Both the position numbers and the translations under genes were made by a program. Below the pieces are notes generated by a model. That model ran no database searches. It saw only the letters and a list, made by a program, of their open reading frames with translations, and was not told the origin of the DNA. 64,000 bases of DNA from Rhyacophila brunnea (Eukaryota > Arthropoda > Insecta > Trichoptera > Rhyacophilidae), in assembly GCA_022495005.1 (NCBI GenBank), contig JAGYXB010000459.1:1-64000 (forward strand), in the 5' to 3' direction. Positions 34,980-47,000 of the stretch are shown piece after piece; position 1 is the first letter of the stretch; each line of letters opens with the position of its first letter.

Positions 34980-35320
34980 AGAGACGTCCCGTGGGGGTAG
35001 GCAGATTTTAAGCGTCGCTTGGGGGCGGCAGTTACCCAAAGAGCGGCAAATCGGGAAAGCAATGACATCTCATACCTAATTTAAAATGTATCTAAACATG
35101 TTTGCCAGTCACACGCGACACTTCTCCGAACTTGATCTAGGCAGTGATATCAACGACAGAGGCGCAATGGGGAAGCGACGATGCTTTCGCGACCCCTTTT
35201 CGATGGAGCCTTTGCCTACTAGTCGCAAACAAAATTTGATTTCGGCAGTCAGCCGTCAACGTGAATTTTGGCAAATGACCAATGACATTATTAATGGACG
35301 ACGCACTCAATAAAGTAGCT
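34980..35320. mobile_element. hAT MITE family M, left part with ORF
   Basis: Begins CAGAGACGTCCCGTGGG and follows the 26412 copy through 'gtcgcttgggggcggcagtt' and 'gcggcaaatcg'. Beyond about 35085 lies a 75-codon open frame (35086-35313: SELDLGSDINDRGAMGKRR, DPFSMEPLP, QREFWQMTND) that may be leftover transposase or another insertion. I do not recognise it. The right end was not found. Confidence 0.5.
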
Positions 35321-35386
35321 AGCAAGTAAATTCGCGCATTCGCATATATAGGTAGACGTCACGCAATTTCCATTATGCGATATCAC

Positions 35387-35588
35387 GCATCGGGAATTTA
35401 TAGCAATATGACCTTTACTGTAATGGCGTTAGAGCAGTGTTTCTAATATCAATGTTCATTTGAGCGAACCCGTTCGAACCGAACCATTCGGCAGACCCAA
35501 CAAAAAGCATCAGGAATTTATAGCAATATCACCTTTATTGTAATGGCGTTAGAACAGATTATGCCGTTCGGCAGACCTGACAATAAAG
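35387..35588. repeat. Imperfect tandem duplication, 120-bp period
   Basis: GCATCGGGAATTTATAGCAA at 35387 and GCATCAGGAATTTATAGCAA at 35507. Both continue through 'acctttaytgtaatggcgtt' and end in 'ttcggcagacc'. The second unit lacks about 40 central bases. Confidence 0.75.
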
Positions 35589-36289
35589 TGGGTGTCATTT
35601 TTTTTCCAGATGATTCGTCCATATTAATGTCATTGCAAATGACGGATTAATCTCAACTATTTGCTCGAAATCACGATAATCTTCACCATGAGAGAGTTGA
35701 TGGAATAGTTAACAATAATATACCTACGTGACAGTGGCGAAGGGTGGAGGTAGGCTGTTAAGATCCACCATAAATAGAGCACATAAAACTTTGTTAGTCA
35801 TACATATTTGTTTTTATTGAACTAAGACTACAATTTACTGATAGTGTTGGTTAGTTTTTAAAAATCAATTAAACCCTGCCTAACCAAAGCATAATAGTTT
35901 TGGTATACTTTGGGCGATACGACAAAATTGTGCACACTTTTTCATTCATATTTATTTGTTATCGTTGGATTAAGAATACATATTACACATTTTGTTATCT
36001 TTTTTAAATTCGTAAGCCCTGCTTAAACCAAACTATAATATATACATAATATTATTCTAATTCTACCTATGTATAAAATATCCAAAGTGATGTATGATTT
36101 AATTCAGTGGTTTCCAAACTTTATGTTACTACGTCTCCCTTTTAAAAATCTAATCTTGGCGCCCCCCCTTTATTTCATTAAATAATATAGACACCTTATT
36201 AAATAGTCAACAATGTACTAATACAAAAATGAAAAAAAAAAATTATAAAAAAAAATTTTACACCTACTTATAGGTATTATTATTATAGC

Positions 36290-38640
36290 CGCAGACTTCA
36301 CGGGTGATTCGGAAGAGTTTCCTAGTGTCATTTTTGCTTGCTGCCTCCTCTGCCGCTTCAATTTGCCGGTTCATAAAATTGCGCTTGTCCAACCGCACGG
36401 TTCTGGTAGTCAGTCAGGCGGTCCTCGGTTCGGTCGGGGTCTGTCTCCTCGTCTCTCAGGGCTTTCAGCTTGGCTCGTTTTCCAATTTCAACCCACGTTT
36501 CGTCAGACTTCCACTTTGGCTGCTCACTCCTTCTGGTACCAAGGACGGTACGGGCCGACGACACAATCGCACTCTTTATGAGGCTCCTGTCTGCCTCAAT
36601 GCGGTCGGATTCAGATTTGTGCCGCTCGTAGATACGATCTACACTATCTCGTACAGCAGTTTCGAAGTCGATCCGAATTCTGCGGCGTCAGAGCTTCTCA
36701 ACGTCAATTCGTTCGCGCTTTGGAGGCCTCGCCGGCGACTGGGTTTTACTCTGATGTTTCCAATGAGTAACTCATGATCGCTATGGATATCGGCGCCTCT
36801 GTAAGTACGCACGTCGAGAAGTTCCTTTCGGTGCTTCAAGCTGTACAAGAAGTGGTCAATCTGCGTCCTAGTGCGTCCATCAGGAGACGTCCACGTATAT
36901 TTGTGAATGTCTTTGTGTGGAAAAACAGTGCCTCCGATGGCAAGCTCGTTCAGAGTGGCGAATTCTACGAGCCGCTCACCATTATCGTTGGGGTCACCGA
37001 GGCCGTGTCGTCCCATCATCGTGGGGCCAAGCACCGGGTTTGCTCCTACTCTCGCATTATTATCCCCCATTACAATCACGCGGTCTCTTCGGGGAATGGC
37101 GGAGACTGCCGCGTGGAGAGAATCGTAGAAGACATCCTTTATCTGCGTGTCGGCATCCTCAGTGGGGCGTAGCACTGAAAGACGGAGGAAACAAGGAGCT
37201 ACCAGGCGTCTTGAAGGAGGCACGTATCAGTCTCTCCGAGATTGGTTCCCATTTCACAAGGCAACGGGCCGCTCTTTTTGACATAAATACTGCCACTCCC
37301 TGGCGATGATATTGCTCCTGACCTGGGTAGACATAGAGTAACCCTCAATCAGCTTTCTCCCGGCTCCTTTCCAGCGCACTTTACTCAGCCCTAGGATGTC
37401 CACACCGTAGGTGTGCATGCTGCGTGTGGCAGTGGCGCACTCAGGATTTAATATGGGGGGGGGGGGGCGCAAGGAGGAGAATGTAAATTAGTCCCATAGG
37501 CTTTTTTTCTTCTTCATATAATTATTGTCACAATACACGGCGGTATATTTGTGCAGATTCTCCTAGTTTTTATTAAATTGGAGGCATAGTGGGGGTAACC
37601 GTTGAGCGTGTCATCAACGACTGGCGGATTGGAAGTGACTAACAGCGACCATGCTGGACATGTGGCGCCTAGTATGCTAAAACATTACTCAAATAATATC
37701 GGCTGTGCTACCCGCTTGGTCTAGCTCTAGAGAGCTACAATAATTATGTCGAATTCCACTGAAAAAAAAGTTCTTTTGATTTACACCACCACCGACTGTA
37801 GTGGGTGTAGCCGTTCTTTTCGCCGAATGTTTGTCGTCGATTTTTGGTTTTTTAATATTGAGGTTCCAAAATATTAATTGAAAATGGACAAAAAAGTATT
37901 ATTGCATTTAACTTAGGTATACACAAACCTACTCAACACAGCACAGCCTAATTTCTCGTTTATCGGTCTTTTTGGGTCCCCTACCTATCGCTAAGATTAA
38001 AGGCAGTGTGAAACACTACATCAACGTTTTTCAAATTGTGTTTTAGTTCAAATTAAGGGTACTTATATAGTGACTTATTGGCGATTTTTAATACATCTAC
38101 TTTAATAATGGAGCTGTCGAGTATCGACACATAATAATAAGACAATATATTGCACAATTTATAATAATTTAAAATGTTCATGGCCATGGAGTATAATAGC
38201 GCCGCAGGCGACTTTTGTTACTATCAAAGCTAATTTATGATGTGTGTTTATCTCACTTAAATTTCAATGTTTAAAATCATTCTGATAATTTTCATGTTTG
38301 GGGGGTGCCAGGGCCCCTTGTCCCCCCCTGGGTGCGCCACTGGCGTGTGGTGTGAAGGTTCTTTCCGAGGGTATGCAGGGTGCGAACATTATAATGTCCC
38401 AATGCGCATACTCGAGTTGTTAGTGAGGATTACTCTACCTGTTTCACTATCCATTTCCATGCAAGGTCGTCGGTTTACAGAGCCGGTTGTCGTCCGAGGC
38501 TACTGTGAAGGTGTTATATTAATCTGTTTCTTCTAATGAAGCAAGGTGATGAGCCCAGCGCTCCCGAGGCCTGAGCCACGAGGGCCCTGAAGGACGGCTC
38601 GACCGGGTTTTTCTGTCAGGGATTTCCTTCCCTTAGACAA
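36290..38640 (-). pseudogene. LINE 5' fragment: AP-like endonuclease
   Basis: Read on the minus strand from about 38640: an upstream GC-rich leader, MRIGTL, then (after the family B insertion 37430-38342) YGVDILGLSKVRWKGAGRK. Next come VIVMGDNNARVG, TWTSPDGRTRTQIDHFLYS and HSDHELLIG, and finally the linker RLDKRNFMNRQIEAAEEAA and TRKLFRITREV just before the RT. GDNNARVG, IDH and SDH are the catalytic landmarks of the APE-type endonuclease that nicks target DNA. The element stops before the RT domain, so the 3' end is absent. Frame breaks occur around 37220-37260. Same LINE type as 31985-33246 by protein style. Confidence 0.85.
37430..38342. mobile_element. hAT MITE family B, copy 2
   Basis: Ends CAGTGGCGCACTCAGG and CCTGGGTGCGCCACTG. 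Target duplication GCGTGTGG is exact at 37422-37429 and 38343-38350. It interrupts the LINE endonuclease frame. At 37970-38215 it contains internal family A sequence lacking both A termini, at the same place where the 21995 copy carries a complete A element. Confidence 0.9.
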
Positions 38641-39074
38641 AAGGTCAGTTTTATGGCGCCGGTCACGGCCAGTTTGGAAATCGCTGATTTAATTGCATAA
38701 TTTTAGATATATTATAGATAGACGAGTATTTTTTGACTATTATTTATTATGGTTTGGTTTCGCAGAGTTTAATTGAAACACCATCTGTAAATTGTAGTCT
38801 TATTTTCTGAAAAAGTTTACTGTGCACAATTTATGGTTGATATTAAAAGCCTACCTCCACCCTTCGTCACTGCTACGTGGTTACAAAACATCACCCTTTT
38901 TCGAACAATTGTGTACTTACTTACTTTTACTAGAATTTTTACTCTTTCGATATTATCATTTCTCGACTATAAAGTTAGTAGGTAAAGAAGAAGAATCTGT
39001 TGATTGATATAGGTACCTAAAACAAAATGTATTTTATAAAAAAACTAAATTAATAGACCGCGATCACGATACCT

Positions 39075-39389
39075 GCGCATCTATTATATATATATATATA
39101 TATATAAGACTGATATCGGCCGCTATCGAAAGCTATCGAGGGTAGTTCTATATCAAAGTATCAGCACTTATTGTAACAATTACAATAAGTTAGTTGTAAT
39201 TGTTACAATGAGTGCTATGTTTTAACAGCACCTGTCTTGGGTGTGCTAGGTTTTAGAGCGAGATAGACAGTTTTGACTGTTTAGACGGCTAACTTATTGT
39301 AACAATTTATAATAACTCGATACAAACATAATATGAAACACTACCCTCGATAGCTGCCGACAACAGTCTTGTGTATGGAAAAGATGTGC
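39075..39389. mobile_element. Foldback element family F, copy 2
   Basis: Starts GCGCATCTATTATATAT and ends with the complement of GCACATCTTTTCCATACACA. The centre 'gcacttattgtaacaatta', 'acagcacctgtcttg' and 'gcgagatagacagt' matches the 20291 copy. A TA microsatellite has expanded in the left arm. Confidence 0.75.
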
Positions 39390-39529
39390 TGGAGTGGTAA
39401 ATACATGTTATAAAATTTAGCTAAATTCTTTTCTTTGCGTTTATAATTACCTACATCTTCTTATTATTTGTAATATGTATTCTAAGTGTTAAATATAAAT
39501 TTGATAAGTACAGAAATTATCAAATTTGA

Positions 39530-39722
39530 ACACGCGATCGGCGTACGCATCGGTTTATAATGTCGTGGGTCCCAAGTTCGAATCCTGGGTCTGGCAAATA
39601 CACATATTGTTAATTTTAAATTAAATTTGTGTTTGGAGTCAGAGTATTGATCCAATAGGTTGGAAAAGTAGCTAACATCCATTTCTTGTAAAAACAAAAA
39701 TCCGTTAGTATAAACCTCCACT
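39530..39722 (+). repeat. tRNA-derived SINE, copy 3
   Basis: Best-preserved copy: B box AGTTCGAATCC within 'gtgggtcccaagttcgaatc', followed by 'tgggtctggcaaatacacat', 'ggagtcagagtattgatcc' and 'catttcttgtaaaaacaaaa'. The A-box half is GGCGTACGCATCGG-like and diverged. Confidence 0.8.
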
Positions 39723-40889
39723 CTGTGGAGACCTATATGATCTTATTTTGATTGGAGATGGTCAAAAGAAAAAAAATGTCTTATAATAATTAATTACACG
39801 ATCTTAATTATTAGGACGACGTAAGTTAGTTGGGATAAACATCCAGCTCTGACATTTTGCAATGACCGATACGGACTTAGTGCAGTACCACGTACCTACC
39901 TACTCTTAGTATCTAATATCTATATACCTACTTATATAGTTATTGATTTATGGATATAGCATGTATATCAAAGTTCGGTAGATTATATAATTGACCGTCG
40001 AACAGCCTTCTCATAGAATTGGCCCCTCTCTTTATATCATTCAACGATATGCAATGCCCTTTTCAGTTGAATTCACGATTTGGTGCAATCATCTGAGGCG
40101 TTCAATGTTAGGTCTAATATGCTGATGCGGCATAGTTAAAATACAGGACAGCGCGGATGACATAAACGTTCCTAATACATAATTGTATTATGACTGGCAC
40201 AGTTATTCGATAAGCAGTCGCGGATGCGATCGGTCTCAATGGCCAGGTATTCATAGTTAGATTCAAAGTGTGGAGTGTCTGCGTATTGGGAATGTACTCG
40301 TAAAAGTGTGGGGATCCACGGTTGAAGCAAGGAGAAGCTATACGTAGAAGGTGGGGTAAATGCGGAAGCAATGCCGCCTTAAAAAACAATAATAAAATCT
40401 TTTAATAATTTAAGAATCAGAAGAAGAATGTAAGAATTTCTTCCGTAAAGCAACACCGTCAGAATGCAAGCACGGTTCTGAATAAATAAAACTAGGATTC
40501 CAAAATATCTCGATTTGTGATGAATGTTGTTCATTATGACGGTCGTCAATTAGTTGATTAATATTATGTACCTACATATTTAGGTAAAAGAATGTGATAC
40601 CTACGGCATAATCGTAAGATACAATTATTATGATTTCAGGTGAAATATCATTCTTAATTAGGCGTTACAGGTATCTCGTGGCGGGAGCCACGAGACCCGG
40701 AGATATATCGAGGTGACTGGCGATACCCTAAGCTCTGATGCTGGAGCGTAACAGGGTTGCAGTAAGTAGAAAAGGACAACATTACATAGTGATACCAACT
40801 TACTCCATTAAAATACGATATTAAATTACTTATATACAATCGCTCGGTATATGTATTTAAAAGAAAAGCTGCATATCCAATAAATTCTT
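39723..40889. other. Upstream flank of the WW/CUE gene, no gene seen
   Basis: No convincing coding frame. A minus-strand frame at 40114-40389 has mixed composition but no recognised motif. A hairpin CTCGTGG-cgggag-CCACGAG lies at about 40675-40695. Confidence 0.3.
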
Positions 40890-41078
40890 TTATTAAATTC
40901 TTGAAACAAAGAAACGCGGAAAATGCACGGTTGACGTTTCGTAGCGTCGCGGGCGCCTTATGTGCGCCTTTTTGTGAAGGCCGGATTATTGATTTTTGTC
41001 GCCGTTTATAGTGGCAAGCCTGATATTTACGGCGGATGGTGTTAGTATATCTTGAAATAAACGCATCCAGATAAAAAC
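40890..41078 (+). promoter_or_regulatory. CpG-rich promoter and 5' UTR region of the WW/CUE gene
   Basis: A locally GC- and CpG-rich patch ('gacgtttcgtagcgtcgcgg', 'gcgcctttttgtgaaggccg', 'tgtcgccgtttatag', 'ttacggcggatgg') lies directly upstream of the ATG at 41079. It contrasts sharply with the AT-rich flanks and has no TATA box at a fixed distance, fitting a dispersed-type promoter and 5' UTR. Confidence 0.45.
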
Positions 41079-44000
41079 ATGGCTGAAAATATTGATTTAA
41101 ATACATATCCGCCTGGATGGGAATGTAAATTCGATCGGCGTACTGGTAAACAGTGAGTATTTCCGTTTCAATAGTTGACATTAGAGAAAATTTGACGGTA
41201 GCACGCCTAATTGCGGCTAAAAAACGATTACCGCACGGCAGGATGTAAAAATAATTGTATACAACTAGGCGCGAATAAATACGACAGAGATTATAGTTGT
41301 GCAAAAGAATTTCTTACATTACAAAGATATAATATACCTACACCAATTTAACCTTTTATGTGATTTTATATCCCCCTTTCATATTTACATGAAATCTTAA
41401 CTTGGATTACAATCAAAAGCATAATATTCGTATTTATTATTAGTCCAAGGTAACCTTATCTAAAATAAATATGTAGATCTAAAGTATTTTATTACAATAT
41501 TCCTTTGAAAGTGTTGATGAAAATAATTACTAATCGTTTAATTTTTATCATTTGGTAATACGTAATTATTATTTATTACATCAGTTGTTCATTTTTCATT
41601 AATTAACATTTAAGACACAACAATAAAATGATAAAAAGTTACCTCTCTCAATCTTATGCGAATGATGTTTTAAATTTAAATGCTCACTAAAATTTGATAA
41701 ACGGCTGTCAGGCATTGCACTCATGATGCACTTGTTCGTTTTCTAATAAAAGGGGATAATTATATTTACAGTTATTACATAAACTATCTTACGAAGATGA
41801 CTACGTGGGACGACCCTCGGGTCAGATATAAGGCCCCCCAGAACCAGGGAGCTACCCATAACTATCCTTTGGATTACGTGGCACAGCAGGTAAAAAAACT
41901 ATTTCCTCAAGTAGGTACAGTAAACTATTTTTAAGCCAAGAACCACCAACACAACAATCGATTTTCTTTGACAAATATGTAAAATACTTTCCATAACATC
42001 AATGAGTAAGTTTTACCGCATATTCATTGTGTTAATTCACTAAATTTCTCTTTCACCAAATTAATATTTTGTAAAAGTATACCTGCAATAATTGCTAGAC
42101 ATATAATTATCTTTATTTTACCACGTTTTTATTAGCTCGTATTCTTGTTTGTGCAGTACAAATCTTTTCTTGTTTGTCCAATACAAATCTTGTAATCGAT
42201 TTTTAACTTACTTCCCGACTAGCTAGACATTTAAAACTTTTAGAATATATCAGAACACGATTAAAATGCATTCTTTTAATACTTTTAGCCATCTTTAAGC
42301 AGAATTAAATTCATTTTCAGTTAATTCTGTTTTGTATGAAAAGTTATTTCGACACCATTATTGGTTGTCTGGGGTCCTAGCAACTAAATTATTAATATAT
42401 ACGTGCGTTACTCTGGAAATCAATATGACATGTCAAAATGACATTTCAGTATTATTTCTATCAAGTACAAATTTTTTTGATCGTTGCTAGTCAAGTCAAG
42501 TTTATATGATTCAACAGAAAATTTAAAAACGTTGTATATAAAAAGTCCTTTTTATCTTGTAAGTATTTAAAAATAATAATACAAGGGATATGTTATAAAT
42601 TAGATATATTAAAGTTTATTTTAAAAATTCTTTAAAAATAATTTTCGTATATAATACGCAGACTAAGTTCCAATTAAACAGCATTATAAACCATTTCAAT
42701 TGGGTAGCTAGCAGTAGCGAAGTGTGGAGGTAGGCTGTTAAGATTCGCCATAAATAGTGCACATTAAACTTTGTTAGTCATATGTATTTGTTTTTATTGA
42801 ACTAATACCACAATTTACAGATGGTGTTGGTTAGCTTTTAAAAATCAACAAAGCCCTGCCTAGCTAAATCATAATAGTTTTTGTATATTTTGGGTGATAC
42901 AACAAAATTGTGCACACTTCTTCATTTACTTATACGTATTTGTTTTTGTTAGATTAAGAATACATCTATTAGACACATTGTTGAGTCATTTCTCAACTAT
43001 ACATAATCGATAAAAAATATTATTCTATCTATGAAATATCCAAAGTTATGTATGATTTAATTGCATAATTTTAGATTTTTTATAGATAGATGAGTATTTT
43101 TTCACTATTATCTATTATGGCTTGGTTTCGCAGGGTTTAATTGAATTTTAAAAACTAACCATCAACATCTGTTAATTGTAGTATTTCAATGAAAACAAAT
43201 ACATATGACTGACAAAATTTAATGTGCACCATTTATGGCGGAACTTAACAGCCTACTAGTAATATATTTCTTCAGTATTTGTGTATGTTCACATAAATCA
43301 TATAAACAAAACTTTTAAAAGTAAGCATCCCAAAAGATTTTTCCGTTTTATTTAGTTATTTGTTGTTAAAATATTAGGCATTAGAAAAAAACTTATCTGC
43401 TTCACAGGGAAACTGTAAAAAGTATTAATAATTATAACACCACTATTAATGTACTTACTGTCTTTGAATAATCAATAATATCTATTAAGCACCAGTATTA
43501 ATTATTATATAATATAATTATTGTATGTGTTTTAAATTTGATACTACCTCACAATTACCTTTTGATTCTGTAAATGTAATAATGTCGTCATAAACATCAC
43601 ATAGAACCTTTGACAATGCAATCAACCAATGTATGTCCATTTTGTATTGTATCTTGTCACATAGTTAAGTAGGTAGGTAAATAATTGTATTATCACTGAA
43701 TTTACCTGAACATATTATGAATACCAATCCTTAATTCATAGAACTTAATGTAATAAAAAATATTTCATAATAAATGTCAATGATTAATTAAATTGAAATA
43801 CGGTCATGAATGACCACATAATAATTATTATTGTCATACCTCTAATATTGTAACAATAAACATTAAAAAATACTTTATTTGAAAAATACAAACCAATATT
43901 GTTGGTTTTATCCTACTCTCTTTCTTAAAATGAATTATCTACATGCCAAATGGCTTGATGTTGTCTCAGTTTTTGTATTTTTATTATGAAAGGTTAAATC

Positions 44001-47000
44001 TAAAATTAGCTTGATTTTTGAGATAAATAATCATATTATATTCAGGTGAATGCAGTCCACTAAAACAAAATTGAATATGACATTTTTCCTTGAAGAGAAT
44101 TGTATGTTTTTTTATGCTGCATTGGGATGAAAACAGACTGGCCACGGTTCACCATATCACGTGTATCCCTATCCCTCACCGGTGCCTCTGCAGCATGCTT
44201 TTCAACCACCCCCCTATCCCTCCACTGCTTTACACTCTTCCTATAGTCCGAAAGCACTGCCCAAGCAAATTATGGTAAATACTCATTTCCTGTGTTATTT
44301 AACTGTCTTATACCATACCTCTCTTATTCAATGATATATAATTATTGTTGTAGATAGTTTGTCTACCTTTTCTGTTCCAAAGTTTGAAACCCTTTTTGAA
44401 AACCTTTATACCTACAATATTTATGAATGGTTCATTCGTATACTAATATAAACAATAATTTATTATTTTATTATAATACTTATATACTTACTGTAATTAT
44501 TATAAAACATGTTTTAATATCCTTAAATAATATTATACTCTGTGACAAAAACAATAATTTTATTGATGTTACTTGAATACAATATCATCTGTTGCCAGTA
44601 AAAATATTTAGATTTCTATAATGTGTACTTTTAAATTTGATAATTTGAGACGTTGATAATAATATAGGTACTGACCGATAATAAATGAAACAATGTAACA
44701 ATTCTTTTGCGTTTTAATAGCAGGAGCTTGGAGGACACTCTCATGGAAGCCCACTATCTGGAGGAAGTCCCATACTTGCAAGAGGATTGAGTTTCACTCC
44801 TAAAGGAAGTCCGGTGCCCAACCGAGTATACAGCCTTACTAATAAACCAACCGACTCCCCGATAACCCTTGCTGCAGACACAGACGCATCGGTGGCTAAA
44901 ATCAGTTCAATGTTTCCAACCGTGAGCGAGACACACATCAGAATTTTGTTAAAAAAGTAAGTTAACAACAGTTTCTTCATTCATAGTAACATCTGATAGG
45001 GACAGGGATAATCATGTGATTGAGAAAGAATGGATATTATATTGTAAAACATATTTTAGATTTTATTTAGTCGGTTGGTACAATTAGATTATATTTTGTT
45101 ATGTTGGGCATACTGAATGAACTGTCAAATTTACTTATGTCAAAAGAGTGACTACAAAATTTCTTCCTATAGTTGCTTAAGCCTCAAGCCTCAATTACAT
45201 TGAGCTTCTTTACGAGCTGTTTATTGGCGAATTTACAATCTGCCTGTAAAGTCGCCCAGTGTAATCATCGAATAAGCTAATAAGCAGGTTGTAAACACTC
45301 TACTGAGAAAAGTTGAAAGCCGGTCAACTTTACACGCTACACGCCGACGTGTGGGCCTACTGCGTCTGCGCAGTAGAGCGCAGTACCAACCTCCCGGTAA
45401 AAAAACGAACTACGTTCCGTCAAAATAGTCGCTGGCTTGTGGCTTCTCAGCGAATGGAAAGTTTTGTGTGTAATCATCAAATCGCAGTAGCCGAATCGCC
45501 CGCTTTTAAATTCGCCAATAAACAGCTCGTAAAGAAGCTCAATGTAATTGAGGCTTCAATGACATTGAGCTACTTTGCAAGCTGATTGTTTGGAGAATTT
45601 ACAGTCTTCTTGTAAACTTGCTCAGTGTCATTATCGAACAAGCTAACAAGCAGATTATAAACAATCTACCGAGAAAAGTTTAAAGCTGGTCAACTTTACA
45701 CGCTACACGCTGGCGTGTGGACCTACTGCGATAGTAGAGCGATGGTAGCAACCTCCCGGTAAAAAAACGAACTGCTCAATACATCCTGTCAAAATACTAC
45801 CAAAAATGACAGTGTCAACTCGCTAGTTTGTTGGGTTCTGAGCGAGTGGAAAGTTTTGTTTGTCATCATCACAATCGCACTAGCAGACTCGCCCGCTTTT
45901 AAATTCGCCAACAAGCAGTTTGTAAAGTAGCTCAATGTCATTGAGGCTTTATACACATTTACGTGTTTCAACATTCACACTTTCTTAGTTTGTTGTTAAT
46001 TTAATTCTTTATCCGTCAAGCCACGTATACAAATATTTAAAAGTTCAATCACATTTTCTTACTATGAAGATACAGGATATAACATTTGTAAGGGAAAATA
46101 AAGCTTTTTTATAGGTACTATGTATCGCATTTGAAACACAATTCTTTTTAAGGTACTACAACCGAGAAGCAGTAGTGATAAGTGCACTGCAAGTAGAAAA
46201 GCATCCGATAAGTACACCAGGCCCGTTCTCGACTCCGCCGGCTGGGGTGTCGAGATTGCAGGCAGCCGCGGCAGGAGTCTATGCGGGGGTCCATCTGGCA
46301 AGATGTGCTTCACCTACTCCCCCCTACGGCTCATCTCCGAGAGCTTCCCCCCCACTTCGTCCAAATTCCGGTAGCAGCGGGACCTATGTGGGTTCACCGC
46401 GATCTGCACCTAGGCCACACTCTTCTCCAAAAATGAAACTCAGGTGAATATATTATGTGATTATTTAATATCCATTTCATTTATTATTGTCTTGATAATA
46501 TATTACTCTTGAAATTACAAATTGGCATAAATGTCTTACGTGGGCGAAGTCGATGCGAACACAATCGCGACGCGGTTTGAAACGATATAAAGCAATATTA
46601 TGCGAAGCGGCAACGTCGTCCTATGTTGCCAGTATCTGTCACCAGTCGGCCGGTCGGCATCGCACATTCATCATGAACGGACGCAAAGGCTTTTAAATTT
46701 GAAAACTCATATATATTAAATACAATTAATTAATTATTATGTTTTAAATGTTTTTGATATAATATGCGTTAATTATGCATCTATAGATATAAAGCTTCAT
46801 GACAGCCGCGCAAGCGAGGGAAAATTTTGACAACATCCTACACAACGAAATGTAAATTAAATAATAAAAGTAATTACTTGTAGAACCACTTATTTCAGCA
46901 ACTGTCTCCTATTCACCGTGAGATAATAGACCATTATGATATCTTTTGTTTCTTTTGTCCCACAATGCAGAACGTTCTTGAATGGAACTGATTAAAATTT

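Larger units (their letters stand above)
36105..38686. mobile_element. hAT element family E holding a LINE 5' fragment
   Basis: Ends CAGTGGTTTCCAAACTTT and (other strand) CAGCGATTTCCAAACTGG. Target duplication ATTTAATT is exact at 36097-36104 and 38687-38694. Only about 180 bp at the left and 45 bp at the right look like hAT end sequence. The middle is the 5' part of a LINE on the minus strand. No hAT transposase is present. Confidence 0.85.
35732..38872. mobile_element. hAT MITE family D, copy 1, carrying four nested layers
   Basis: Left end CAGTGGCGAAGGGTGGAGG and right end CTCCACCCTTCGTCACTG. Flanks ctacgtga (35724-35731) and ctacgtgg (38873-38880) match 7/8. The family's own sequence occupies 35732-36104 and 38687-38872. 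Everything between is a later hAT element with its own duplication. The interior order agrees with the D copy at 42712. Confidence 0.85.

Noticed and set aside
36304..37309. Several plus-strand frames of 70-157 codons
   Set aside because: Shadows of the GC-rich LINE endonuclease region, whose real frame is on the minus strand (GDNNARVG, SDHELL).
40654..41304. 216-codon minus-strand open frame
   Set aside because: It lies antisense to exon 1 and the promoter of the WW/CUE gene, has Tyr/Ile/Arg-rich composition without motifs, and the plus-strand exon has WW-domain homology. A chance frame.
45186..45949. Possible CRISPR-like or tandem gene array
   Set aside because: Only two units, each with inverted ends; a foldback element pair, not spaced direct repeats.
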